This document shows positions 33,093 to 41,137 of a DNA stretch of 41,808 nt, piece after piece. The position numbers and the translations under genes were made by a program. The DNA is from CAYQMF01 sp964418595 (lineage in GTDB: Bacteria > Planctomycetota > UBA1135 > UBA2386), in the NCBI GenBank assembly GCA_964418595.1, contig CAYQMF010000048.1, positions 1 through 41,808 on the forward strand, read 5' to 3'. Under the pieces are notes generated by a model. That model was not told the DNA's origin. It saw nothing but the letters and a program-made list of their open reading frames with translations, and did no database searches. How positions within the stretch are numbered: the stretch's first letter is position 1; each line of letters begins with the position of its first letter.

Positions 33093-34625
33093 TCACCGGT
33101 AGTACCACTCCGTGGTCGGGGTCGTAGCCGCGTTCATCCCCGTGCCACCGGAGATGAGGTGGAACTGGCCCGTCGGCGCCATGAAGGTCCCGAACGCCGC
33201 GCGCGAAGAGCCCAGCGGCGGTCCCGGCGAGAACGCGTTGGTCGCGACGTCGTAGATCTCGGTGCTGGCCAGCGCGTTGGGGTTGATCAGCGTCCCGTCC
33301 GCGCCGCCGATGTGCAGGAAGCGCCCACCGCCGAGCGGGAACACGGCGCTCATGCCGCGCGCCGCGGCCATCGAGCCCGCGCCGGAGAAGCTGTTCGTGT
33401 TGGCGTCGTAGATCTCGCACGCCGCGGTCGGCGTGCCGAGGCCGAGCAGCGACGAGACGCCTCCCGCGAACAGGAACCGACCGCCGCCGAGCGTCGCCAC
33501 GGAGTAGATCGCGCGCGCCGTCGCCATCGTCGGTCCGTTCGAGAACGTGCCGGCAACCGGGTCGTAGATCTCGGTCTGGGTCCAGATCTGCGGGATCTTG
33601 ATGCCGAGGAAGACGGTGTAGCCGACGCCGCCGCCGAACAGGATGCGGCCGTTGGGGAGCACCGTGGCGATGTGGCCCGCGCGCGGGCGCGACATGTTGG
33701 GACCGGGGGTCCAGGAGTCGGTCGCGGGGTTGTAGATCTCCGTGGACGCGAGCGCGGAGTTGATCGGATCGATGCCGGTGCCGTTCAGGTCCGACAACCC
33801 ACCGGTCACGAGGACGCGCCCGTTCGGCAGTCGGGTCGCGGTGTGCCCCATGCGCATCGCGTTCATCGCACCGGCCACCGGCCGGAACATGAACAGCACC
33901 GGGTCGAGGATCTCCGAGGTGTTCTGCGGATCGTTGTTGCCGTCCACTCCGGCCGCGAACAACCAGGTCCCGTCGTTCAACTGCGTGGTGGTGTGCACGG
34001 ATCGCGGGCGCACGAGGCGTGGCCCCATCGCGAACGTGTCGGTCATGGGGTCGTAGATCTCGGTCGTGTCCAGCGCGACCTGGGCGAGCAGCGCACCGGC
34101 GCCGCCCGCCGCTGCCATCCACTTCCCGTCGTCCAGGGGGAGTGCTTCGCCGAAGAAGGCACGCGGCTGACTCAGTTGCGTGAAGCGGTTGCGGAAGGCG
34201 CCGCCGGGCGCGAACCACACGCCACGCGGCTGCGACACTTCACCGATCAGCCAGTTCAAGCCGACCGTGCCGTCGAGGGTGAGACCCTGGAAGAAGATGC
34301 TGCGGTTGACGAGCCAGGGCTGGTTGGGCAGCGGCAGCGGCGCGCCGGTGAGGTAGGTGTCGACGCCGATGAACCCACTGAACGACACGCCGAGCGACTC
34401 GACCCCCACGCGTAGTTGCCGTGGATCGCGCGGGTCCAGGATGCCGAGCGGCGTCGGGCCGGCTGTGGCGCTCAGCACGATCAGGGCTGGCGTGAACGGG
34501 CTGTAGGGCCCGAGCCGCGTGTCGATGTTCGTGCCGAGGCTGCCTCCGGTCACCGAGAGTCCGATCTGGGCAGGCAAGCCAACGGCCACGAACACGCAAC
34601 TGACGACGGCAAGACGGATGCGCAT
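33093..34625 (-). CDS. Secreted Kelch-repeat protein
   Basis: 510 residues. Signal peptide MRIRLAVVSCVFVAVGLPAQ. The first 110 residues carry the shared module (LGTNIDTRLGPYSPFTPALI, then WLVNRSIFFQGLTL). From about 170 come about six Kelch-type units with recurring STEIYDP or CEIYDA and G-x-L-x-R patterns: TTEIYDPMTDTFAMGP, ASTEIYNPATDSWTPGP, QTEIYDPVAGTFSNGP, ACEIYDANTNSFSGAG and ASTEIYDVATNAFSPGP. They form a beta-propeller for binding. The GGAGG site eight bases before ATG 34625 decides the start. No catalytic site seen. Confidence 0.85.
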   Translation of the reverse strand: MRIRLAVVSCVFVAVGLPAQIGLSVTGGSLGTNIDTRLGPYSPFTPALIVLSATAGPTPLGILDPRDPRQLRVGVESLGVSFSGFIGVDTYLTGAPLPLPNQPWLVNRSIFFQGLTLDGTVGLNWLIGEVSQPRGVWFAPGGAFRNRFTQLSQPRAFFGEALPLDDGKWMAAAGGAGALLAQVALDTTEIYDPMTDTFAMGPRLVRPRSVHTTTQLNDGTWLFAAGVDGNNDPQNTSEILDPVLFMFRPVAGAMNAMRMGHTATRLPNGRVLVTGGLSDLNGTGIDPINSALASTEIYNPATDSWTPGPNMSRPRAGHIATVLPNGRILFGGGVGYTVFLGIKIPQIWTQTEIYDPVAGTFSNGPTMATARAIYSVATLGGGRFLFAGGVSSLLGLGTPTAACEIYDANTNSFSGAGSMAAARGMSAVFPLGGGRFLHIGGADGTLINPNALASTEIYDVATNAFSPGPPLGSSRAAFGTFMAPTGQFHLISGGTGMNAATTPTTEWYYR

Positions 34626-34707
34626 GGGAACCTCCATGTCGGGGGATGGTACCGCACGCCGGCAGGGGGGACAGGACACCGACTCCTGCCGGCGCTACAA
34701 GCGGGCG

Positions 34708-35265
34708 ATGCCCATCTACACCAAGACCGGCGATGGCGGTGACACCGGCCTGTTCGGCAACAAGCGCGTCCGGAAACACCATCCTCGGATCGAGGCATAT
34801 GGGACCGTCGACGAACTCAACTCATCGCTCGGGGTGGTCGCCGCCGAGCCGCTGCCGCCCGACTTGCAGCGCAAGCTAGCGGCGATCCAGGCCACCCTCT
34901 TCGACATCGGCGCAGACCTGGCCACCGAAGGCGGGACCGCGGCGGTCGCCCGGGTGGGTCGCGAGACGTCCCAGCTCGAAGCGTGGATCGACGAGGCGCA
35001 GGCCGTCCTGCAGCCGCTCCGCACCTTCGTCCTACCGGGCGGCCACCGGGAGGCAGCGCTCCTTCACGTCGCCCGTACGGTGTGCCGTAGAGCTGAGCGA
35101 GCCACGTGGCAGCTCCTCGATGGCGGGATCGAAGTCCCGCGCCAGCATGCCGTCTACCTGAACCGCCTTTCCGACCTGCTCTTCGTGTGGTCGCGGGACG
35201 CCAACCGCCGGCACGGCCTCGACGACGTGCCGTGGACGCCGGCTACGAGCCCAGGTGGGAGCTAG
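34708..35265 (+). CDS. Cob(I)yrinic acid a,c-diamide adenosyltransferase (PduO type)
   Basis: 185 residues. It transfers the adenosyl group from ATP to cobalamin. Family signature MPIYTKTGDGGDTGLFGNKR at the N-terminus for ATP binding, RIEAYGTVDELNSSLGVV, FDIGADLATEG, FVLPGGHREAALLHVARTVC with RRAERATWQLL, and LNRLSDLLFVWSRDANR near the end. Length is normal for the PduO/ATR class. It supplies coenzyme B12. Its 3' end overlaps the convergent small gene by 4 bases. Confidence 0.94.
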   Translation: MPIYTKTGDGGDTGLFGNKRVRKHHPRIEAYGTVDELNSSLGVVAAEPLPPDLQRKLAAIQATLFDIGADLATEGGTAAVARVGRETSQLEAWIDEAQAVLQPLRTFVLPGGHREAALLHVARTVCRRAERATWQLLDGGIEVPRQHAVYLNRLSDLLFVWSRDANRRHGLDDVPWTPATSPGGS

Positions 35266-35585
35266 ACCGGACCCGCGGCGGTGCGGCCGAGCCGGCACGC
35301 GCGGCGCAGCCACATCATGGCGCGCTCCACCTCCCGGGGCCCGGTGACCGGGATCTCGACGAACTCCCGCGAGTGCGGGTCGCCGTTCCCCGGGTGCCGC
35401 TTGGCGCCGAGGATCTTGAGGGCTTCGGTGACCTGCGGCGGGGCGAGCTTGACGACCACGCCCTTCTTGCCCAGGTAGGCGAAGACCTGACCCCGGACGA
35501 AGAAGCTGTCCTTGGCCTCCACCGTCGACCGGGTCACATCCTTCCAGGCACAAAGGCGCTCGACGATCGTCGCAAGGCTATCCAT
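35262..35585 (-). CDS. Small YjbR/TfoX-like protein
   Basis: 107 residues. MDSLATIVERLCAWKDVTRS, then FFVRGQVFAYLGKKGVVVKL, and FVEIPVTGPREVERAMMWLR. The central strands followed by a short helical end fit the MmcQ/YjbR and TfoX N-terminal fold, which is often of unknown role and sometimes DNA-binding. ATG 35585. Convergent with the adenosyltransferase gene and overlapping it by 4 bases, so they may share an end region. Confidence 0.5.
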   Translation of the reverse strand: MDSLATIVERLCAWKDVTRSTVEAKDSFFVRGQVFAYLGKKGVVVKLAPPQVTEALKILGAKRHPGNGDPHSREFVEIPVTGPREVERAMMWLRRACRLGRTAAGPV

Positions 35586-35673
35586 GGGGGCGAGTACTTT
35601 AGCGCCGGATTGCCGTGCGTAAAGGCCTGCCCCCGCATTCGTCCGCAGGACCCGGGCGCCTCGACTGGGGGGC

Positions 35674-36600
35674 TCAGGCGCGCCGCAGCAGGTTCTTCGC
35701 CACCATCCACATCATCGCCGGGTACTCGTCCAGCCGGCGCCGCAGGTACTGGATCGCCATGTCCCACCCGTTGGCGAACGGCACATAGAGGCGGGTCCTG
35801 ATCCCCCGGGCGGTCAGCTCGCCGATCAGGTTGTCGCGCGGCACGCCGTAGAGCATCTGCACCTCGAAGCGATCCGGGGTCGCGCCCACGCGCGGCACCA
35901 CCTCGTCCACGAACCGCCGGACGACGGCTTCGTCGTGCGTGGCGAACTCCACATAGTGGCCGCGCGTGAGCAGGCGCTCCGCATAGGCGAGCAGCCGCGA
36001 CTTCATCGCGGGCTTGTCGCGCAGGGCGATCGCCTCCGGCTCCTGGTAGATCCCGATCACGAGGCGGATGCGACTGCGCGGCGGAAGCGCATCGAGGTCG
36101 GCCTCGGTCCGGTGCAGGCGCGTCTGCAGCACGCAGCCCACGTCATCGCCAGCACCCGCCAGTTCGCGGAAGCAGGCGAGCGTGAAGTCGGTCCAGGCCG
36201 CGCTCTCCATGTCGATGGTCACGCGCACGCCCCGCGCGCGCGCCGCGGCGCAGATCCGCGCCGCGGCCGCGCGCGCGCCGAGCGCCTTGCCGCCGCGCTC
36301 CAGGGGCTCCGTCGTGTAGCTCGAGAGCTTGAGCGAGAGCGTGGGACGCAGCACGGGGTCGGCAAAGCGCGGGTCTCCCGCCACCGCCTCCACCATCGCC
36401 AGGTACGTGGCGACGTTCTGTTCGACCAGCTCGGCCGTTTCGATCCCCTCGGCCAGGAGATCCAGGGTGGTCAGCACACCACGCCGCTCGAGGAGGGCGG
36501 CCGCCACATCGATCGCTTTGGCGAGCGAGTCGCCAGCGACGTACGGGCGCGCGAAGAGGCGCACCAGGAACGGCGGGATGATGCGGATGAGGGGGTTCAA
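35674..36600 (-). CDS. Proline dehydrogenase
   Basis: 308 residues of the FAD-dependent proline dehydrogenase TIM-barrel fold, oxidising proline to 1-pyrroline-5-carboxylate. Motifs: TLSLKLSSYTTEPLERGG, RVTIDMESAAWTDFTLACFR, GCVLQTRLHRTEADLDAL, IYQEPEAIALRDKPAMKSRL, FATHDEAVVRRFVDE, FEVQMLYGVPRDNL, RTRLYVPFANGWDMAIQYLR and RRLDEYPAM. The single-domain form (about 300 residues) is usual in Gram-positives and planctomycetes. Start TTG 36600 gives MNPLIRIIPPFLVRLFARPY; no better start is near. No P5C dehydrogenase gene is in the window. Confidence 0.92.
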   Translation of the reverse strand: MNPLIRIIPPFLVRLFARPYVAGDSLAKAIDVAAALLERRGVLTTLDLLAEGIETAELVEQNVATYLAMVEAVAGDPRFADPVLRPTLSLKLSSYTTEPLERGGKALGARAAAARICAAARARGVRVTIDMESAAWTDFTLACFRELAGAGDDVGCVLQTRLHRTEADLDALPPRSRIRLVIGIYQEPEAIALRDKPAMKSRLLAYAERLLTRGHYVEFATHDEAVVRRFVDEVVPRVGATPDRFEVQMLYGVPRDNLIGELTARGIRTRLYVPFANGWDMAIQYLRRRLDEYPAMMWMVAKNLLRRA

Positions 36601-36642
36601 CGGGCGGCGGATTATTCCGTCCGCCCCACCTTTTGCACGCGA

Positions 36643-38049
36643 TCAGCGCGTTGGCTGAGGCGGCGTCGCTCCCACGGCAGGCGCGTAGACCGGGCTTGTG
36701 GCCATGGTCCGCGCCAGGTCGAGCGCGGCGGTCTTCGAGACCGGGTGGGGCGTCTGCGGGGTCTTGAACACCAGCTGCGCGTCGGGGTCCAGCACGCACC
36801 AGGCCGGGAAGCGCTCGATGCCGAAGAACTTCATCTCGTTGGTGGCCTGATAGGCGCCGACCGGGAAGGCACAGCCGAGCTTCGCCAATCCTTCCAGCGC
36901 GTCGGAGGGGCGCAGCGCGACCGCACAACCGAGCACGCGAACACCCGCATCTGCGTTCTTGCGGGCGTACTCGTTGATTCGCGTCGCCTCGGCCGCCAGG
37001 TCCGGCGCATCCGGCTGGAAGAACCACAGGACCGTGATCTTGCCGCGACACGACTTCAGGTCCGGTGCCTCGTTCACCCAATACACCCGTCCGAGCGGAT
37101 CGGGGGTGCCGACCACCGGCAGCTTCTCGGTGATCGGGATCGGAGCGGCGGGGGATTCCACGGCACGCGCCTTCGCATCGACACCCGCGGGAGCGACCTT
37201 GCCCTTGCCCTTCGTCGGGTCGCACGCCACTCGCTCGCGCACCTGCGCGAGCAGCCGCGTGGCGCGCTCGCGCACGGCGCGCTGCCGGTGCTTGGTCGCC
37301 GCCGCCAACAGCGACTCCGCAAGTTCGGCACGGAACATCGCGAGGTCGTCCAACATGGAGTTCGCCGTCTCGACATCCAGCACCTGGAGCGTGTCGAGGA
37401 AGTGCTGCGCCGGCGTCGACGCCAGCGCCGCCAGGATCTGGAGCTGGGCGCCCGGCACGGCCGTCGCCCGTCGCTTGAGCTGCTCCACCGCCAGCTTCTG
37501 GCGCCGAACGCGCTGTGCCAGCGGCGCCCCTTTGCTGGCCTCGGCATCGCGGATGGCGCGATAGATCGCCGGCGGCTCGACCTCGTACACGCCATGCCAG
37601 GCCACGACGCCATCCGGGTAGAGCACGACGTGCTGCGGCGCGATGTTGTTGCGGACCGCGCCGAAGAGATGGGCTCGCGCCGACCGCTCGCAAGCCTGGT
37701 GCTCCGCGCAGCACAGCCCTCTGAACCGGGTGCACGGCTTGCCGTCCGACGCGTGCGCGTCCGCCGAGCACATCACGCAGATCGCATTCTCCAGCGCGTC
37801 CGCGAAGTCGTCGCTCCGGTACATGTCGAGCGCACGCTCGTTGGCCGCTTCTCCATCCATGTTGAAGCAGATCACGACGATCCGCTTCTCTTCGCGCGCG
37901 GTGGTCAGCGCCGCCGGAAGGTCCACGCACCACTGGACTCCGGACCGGTGCGGAACATCTCGCTGCCCGTCGTGGGCAGCTGCGGGGACAACGGCGAGCA
38001 GGGCAACGGCGAACGCGGACATCCGGCAAACGAGCGTGCTGTGGATCAT
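36643..38049 (-). CDS. Secreted protein with two thioredoxin-like domains
   Basis: 468 residues; signal peptide (about 1-25). The N-terminal domain (about 35-175) looks like a thioredoxin-fold protein: VQWCVDLPAALTTAREEKRI with VVICFNMDGEAANERAL and IAPQHVVLYPDGVVAW. The usual CxxC is absent and is replaced by FNMDG; other Cys pairs (VMCSADAH, GLCCAEHQACE) are present instead. The central part is helical. The C-terminal part (about 315-450) is TlpA/AhpC-like: GKITVLWFFQPDAPDLAAEA, GVRVLGCAVALR, then FGIERFPAWCVLDPDAQLVF, also without a CxxC. ATG 38049 has GAGGAG nine bases upstream, which settles it over TTG 38058. Redox role doubtful. Confidence 0.7.
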   Translation of the reverse strand: MIHSTLVCRMSAFAVALLAVVPAAAHDGQRDVPHRSGVQWCVDLPAALTTAREEKRIVVICFNMDGEAANERALDMYRSDDFADALENAICVMCSADAHASDGKPCTRFRGLCCAEHQACERSARAHLFGAVRNNIAPQHVVLYPDGVVAWHGVYEVEPPAIYRAIRDAEASKGAPLAQRVRRQKLAVEQLKRRATAVPGAQLQILAALASTPAQHFLDTLQVLDVETANSMLDDLAMFRAELAESLLAAATKHRQRAVRERATRLLAQVRERVACDPTKGKGKVAPAGVDAKARAVESPAAPIPITEKLPVVGTPDPLGRVYWVNEAPDLKSCRGKITVLWFFQPDAPDLAAEATRINEYARKNADAGVRVLGCAVALRPSDALEGLAKLGCAFPVGAYQATNEMKFFGIERFPAWCVLDPDAQLVFKTPQTPHPVSKTAALDLARTMATSPVYAPAVGATPPQPTR

Positions 38050-38237
38050 TCCTCTCAACTCCTCGCGAAGCGCGAATCGGGCCGTGGGAGCGGGTCCGAC
38101 CCGTCATTCCTTCGATCTGCGGCAAAAGGCGTCGGATCGCCTGCGAGTGTCCGTCGAGGTCATCCCGCCTGTCGTCACGATCCGGTCACGCGGCTACGCA
38201 ACGTGCCCGGGTGGATTCGTGATCGCGGAATATGTCG

Positions 38238-39347
38238 TCAGCCGTGCGCAGTCGCGATCTCGGTCGGTTCAGCGTCGGACGCCGGCCAACGTTGCACGAC
38301 CGTCGCGAATCGCGTCAGCGCGTCATCGAGATCGCGACTCTCCCAGAGTTCCTCGGCGAGAGCTGCCTGCACCGGCGGTCGCGCGTCGCGCAGCAGCGCC
38401 TCCAGCCACGGGAGGTCGGGCTCATGCGGCTGGCGCGTCTGCAGCAGCGGATGCGCGCGAGCCGCCGTGCCGAAGCTCTCCTCCGGAAACGGCCGGTATC
38501 GGCAGAAGAAGCCCACGTGCCACGGCAGGAAGAACATCGCCTTCTTCTTGCCCTTGGCGTCGCTGCCGAAGTGCTCCTTCATGTGGCCGACGAACCGGAG
38601 ATAGACACCGACCCGCTCCTCTGCGGTCGGCAGCCATTCGCGACCCTCCGCGACCTCCTGGAAGATCCACGGCTTGATCAGTGCGCCGCGGCCCACCATC
38701 ACGCTCGCGCACCCGCTGCTCTCGCGCCGCCACTTCGCCTCGTAGTGCGTGAGGATGTCGCCGTTGCCGATGATGGGGATCCGGCTCCGCGCCACCAGAT
38801 CGGCGATGGCATCCCAGTCCGCAGCCTTCGTGTAGCGCTGTTCGCGCGTCCGCCCGTGCACGCCGATCGCGGCGATGCCGACATCCTGCAGCAGCGCAAC
38901 GATCTCCGCGGCATTGGTCTCGTCGGCGCCCCAACCCAGCCGGATCTTCACCGTGACCGGCACCGGCAACGCCTGCACCATCGCCCCGAGCAGGCTCGCC
39001 AGCGCCGCAGGCCGTCGCAGGAGGGTGGCACCCATCCCCCGCCGCACCACGTCGTGGATCGGGCAGCCGGCATTGACGTCGACGAAGGCCGCGCCGCGCT
39101 CGATCCCCACCTTCGCCGCCTCGATCGCCTCGTCGGCCTGGGCCGCCGCCAACTGCACGCCGAAGCACGCCTCGCTCGGGTGACGCCGCAGGAGCGCGAG
39201 TTCCGTCGGCGAGCGCCGACAGACCTGGCGCGAGTACGCCATCTCCGACATCGTGACGCGCGCCCCGAAGTCGACGCACAGGCGCCGGAACGGCAGGTTG
39301 CCGCCCTTCGTCAGCGGCGCGAGGATCGTGTGGCCGTGCCAGTCCAT
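38238..39347 (-). CDS. tRNA-dihydrouridine synthase, Dus3-like
   Basis: 369 residues. FMN-dependent enzyme reducing uridine in tRNA. Blocks: ILAPLTKGGNLPFRRLCVDF, VTMSEMAYSRQVC, GVQLAAAQADEAIEAA, the catalytic segment VDVNAGCPIHDVVRRGMG with Cys, VKIRLGWGADETNA, GVHGRTREQRYTKAADWDAI, PIIGNGDI and MVGRGALIKPWIFQEV. The LTKGGNLPFRRLC start and the GCPIHDVVRRGMG segment are more like eukaryotic Dus3 (position 47) than bacterial DusA, B or C. ATG 39347. A C-terminal extension of about 60 residues contains PRDL-like helices of unknown role. Confidence 0.88.
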   Translation of the reverse strand: MDWHGHTILAPLTKGGNLPFRRLCVDFGARVTMSEMAYSRQVCRRSPTELALLRRHPSEACFGVQLAAAQADEAIEAAKVGIERGAAFVDVNAGCPIHDVVRRGMGATLLRRPAALASLLGAMVQALPVPVTVKIRLGWGADETNAAEIVALLQDVGIAAIGVHGRTREQRYTKAADWDAIADLVARSRIPIIGNGDILTHYEAKWRRESSGCASVMVGRGALIKPWIFQEVAEGREWLPTAEERVGVYLRFVGHMKEHFGSDAKGKKKAMFFLPWHVGFFCRYRPFPEESFGTAARAHPLLQTRQPHEPDLPWLEALLRDARPPVQAALAEELWESRDLDDALTRFATVVQRWPASDAEPTEIATAHG

Positions 39348-39375
39348 GCGGCACGGATTGTTGCACAGGTCTGCG

Positions 39376-40068
39376 CTACGCCAGCCGCAGGAAACCGATC
39401 GGATCACCGACGATCGCCGTCTCCACCATCTCGTCGTCGGCCTCGACCCGCGCGCCACTCCGCTCCGCCCACTCGAGGAACCACGGCACCTCCTCGACGG
39501 TCGTCGTGATCCACGCGGGGCGAACGATGCGCGCGGCCACCGCATTCACCAGCGCGCGGATACCAGCCTGCTCGGCCGCGAGCTCGGCGGGCACCACCTG
39601 CGCCGCGTGCGTGCGTCCATAGCTCACCGCGCTGGCCACCGGGAAGGTCTCGGGGTCCGACAACACGCTCACGCACGACAGGTGATCGAAGCTCAGCTCG
39701 CCACCGACGACCGCCCCGTCGCCGACCACGAACCGCACCTCAGGCACGATCCCAGCCAGCGCCGCGTTCAACACCTCGCACTCCCCGACGCGCTGGTTCA
39801 CAGGGACGACACGCCGCCCACGCTCGACGTGCTCGGCGAGGATCGCCGGCAGCTCCGCGATCCCGGCACCGAGGTAGAAGCTCGTCCCCCCCGCGGTCAA
39901 CCGCCGCACGATGGCCTCCGCCCAGCGCAACCCCAGTTCCACGACCGGCCCGCGTCGATCGGCCCAGAACGCTTCCCCGCCGTAGTCGCAGTAGATCTCG
40001 CCCAGCGCCGCGAAGTCGACCCGACCGAGCACCGCCTCCAGCAGCCGTCCGGTCTCGGACACGGTCAC
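39376..40068 (-). CDS. Hypothetical protein, possible Rossmann methyltransferase-like
   Basis: 230 residues, GTG start overlapping the DUF971 stop. A glycine-rich TSFYLGAGIAELPAILAE motif, a hydrophobic strand RRVVPVNQRVGECEVLNA and VRFVVGDGAVVGGE followed by FDHLSCVSVLSDPETFPVAS look like the nucleotide-binding start of a class I SAM methyltransferase, but the acidic ribose-binding residue and the D/N-P-P motif are not clear. Conserved-looking Glu and Asp residues near the end (DDEMVETAIVGDPIGFLRLA) are unexplained. Coupled to DUF971 by GTGA, so the two probably share a role. Function not known. Confidence 0.5.
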   Translation of the reverse strand: MTVSETGRLLEAVLGRVDFAALGEIYCDYGGEAFWADRRGPVVELGLRWAEAIVRRLTAGGTSFYLGAGIAELPAILAEHVERGRRVVPVNQRVGECEVLNAALAGIVPEVRFVVGDGAVVGGELSFDHLSCVSVLSDPETFPVASAVSYGRTHAAQVVPAELAAEQAGIRALVNAVAARIVRPAWITTTVEEVPWFLEWAERSGARVEADDEMVETAIVGDPIGFLRLA

Positions 40069-40367
40069 GAGGGACCGACCCCGGCGAGCATGCGCAGGCG
40101 CTCCCAACTGAAGATGCCGGTGTGGTGGCCGTCGGAGAAGGTGAGGTTCAGCGCGTACCGACCCACCGGATCCACGGCCAGGATCGTGAGGAAGCGCGAC
40201 ACCGCCTCGGGATCGAGCAGCGCACGCCCCGTCCACTCCTCCACGCACGCCGCGCACGGACACGCGAGCCGGAGTTGCCGTGCCTGGTAGTCGCTCACGA
40301 CGTCGTCCTTCCAGGTGATGCGGATGTGGTCGGGGCCGACCTGTTCGATGGCGCGAGGCTTGGTCAC
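40065..40367 (-). CDS. DUF971 / gamma-butyrobetaine hydroxylase N-terminal-like protein
   Basis: 100 residues. IRITWKDDVVSDYQARQLRL, then CPCAACVEEWTGRALLD and the conserved ending SDGHHTGIFSWERLRML. This is the DUF971 family, a small domain found alone or at the N-terminus of gamma-butyrobetaine hydroxylases, and sometimes linked to Fe-S protein assembly. The CPCAAC cysteines fit metal binding. GTG 40367; divergent from mobA with about 60 bases between. Confidence 0.85.
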   Translation of the reverse strand: MTKPRAIEQVGPDHIRITWKDDVVSDYQARQLRLACPCAACVEEWTGRALLDPEAVSRFLTILAVDPVGRYALNLTFSDGHHTGIFSWERLRMLAGVGPS

Positions 40368-40428
40368 GAGCGTTGGGGAACGGAGGATTCTCTTGTAGAC
40401 GGCGAGGGGTCACCCGAAAACACCGCGC

Positions 40429-41031
40429 ATGCAACTCGGATCGGTCGTCCTCGCCGGCGGTCGCAGTCGACGGATGGGCAAGCCGAAAGAGAGCCTGCCC
40501 ATCGGCGGCAACACGCTCCTCGGCCGCGTGGTGGACGAACTCATGCTCTGCACGCACCCGGTGATCGTGCTCGCGCGCGACCGCGAGCAGGAACTCCCGC
40601 CGCTGACCATCGAGTGCGAGCTCGCGTACGACTCGCAAGCCGGCAAGGGTCCGCTGTTCGCCCTGCGCGACGCGCTCCGCCTCCAGGACGGCCGGGCCGA
40701 CGCCGTCCTCGTCGTCGGCTGTGACTTCCCGTTCCTCGACGGGCGCGCGATCGGCTGGCTCGCCGAGCAGCTCGGCGATCACGATTCGGTCGTCCCCAGC
40801 GCCGGCGGGCGCCTGCAGCCCCTCCTCGGGATCTACCGCGTGAGTCTCCTGCCTCGGGTCGAGAAGCTCCTGCGCGACGGCGTCGACACCATCCGCACCG
40901 TCTCCGAGGGCCCCAAGGCGCGTATCCTCGACGAGACGGCGCTGCGCAAGCTCGACCCCGACCTGCGCTTCATGCACAACGTCAACGACCCCGAGAGCTA
41001 CCAGGCAGCGCTGAGCAGGCTCGGCACCTGA
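40429..41031 (+). CDS. mobA: Molybdenum cofactor guanylyltransferase MobA
   Basis: 200 residues, nucleotidyltransferase fold. The N-terminal SVVLAGGRSRRMGKPKESLP binds GTP. VLVVGCDFPFLDGRAI holds the metal-binding Asp and GRLQPLLGIYRVSLLPRVEK is the substrate part. It joins GMP to molybdopterin. Length is normal. A related family such as CoaE-independent nucleotide-sugar transferases is less likely because of the GRSRRMG block. ATG 40429. No molybdopterin biosynthesis genes are in the window. Confidence 0.88.
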   Translation: MQLGSVVLAGGRSRRMGKPKESLPIGGNTLLGRVVDELMLCTHPVIVLARDREQELPPLTIECELAYDSQAGKGPLFALRDALRLQDGRADAVLVVGCDFPFLDGRAIGWLAEQLGDHDSVVPSAGGRLQPLLGIYRVSLLPRVEKLLRDGVDTIRTVSEGPKARILDETALRKLDPDLRFMHNVNDPESYQAALSRLGT

Positions 41032-41137
41032 TCGGCACCGCGGACCCGGAATCCGGTCGCCGCTCCCCCATCGCGGCCGGCGGCCGGGCAACCGCATCGT
41101 TGAGGCCCGCCGACACCGGGCTACCCTTGCCGACCTC

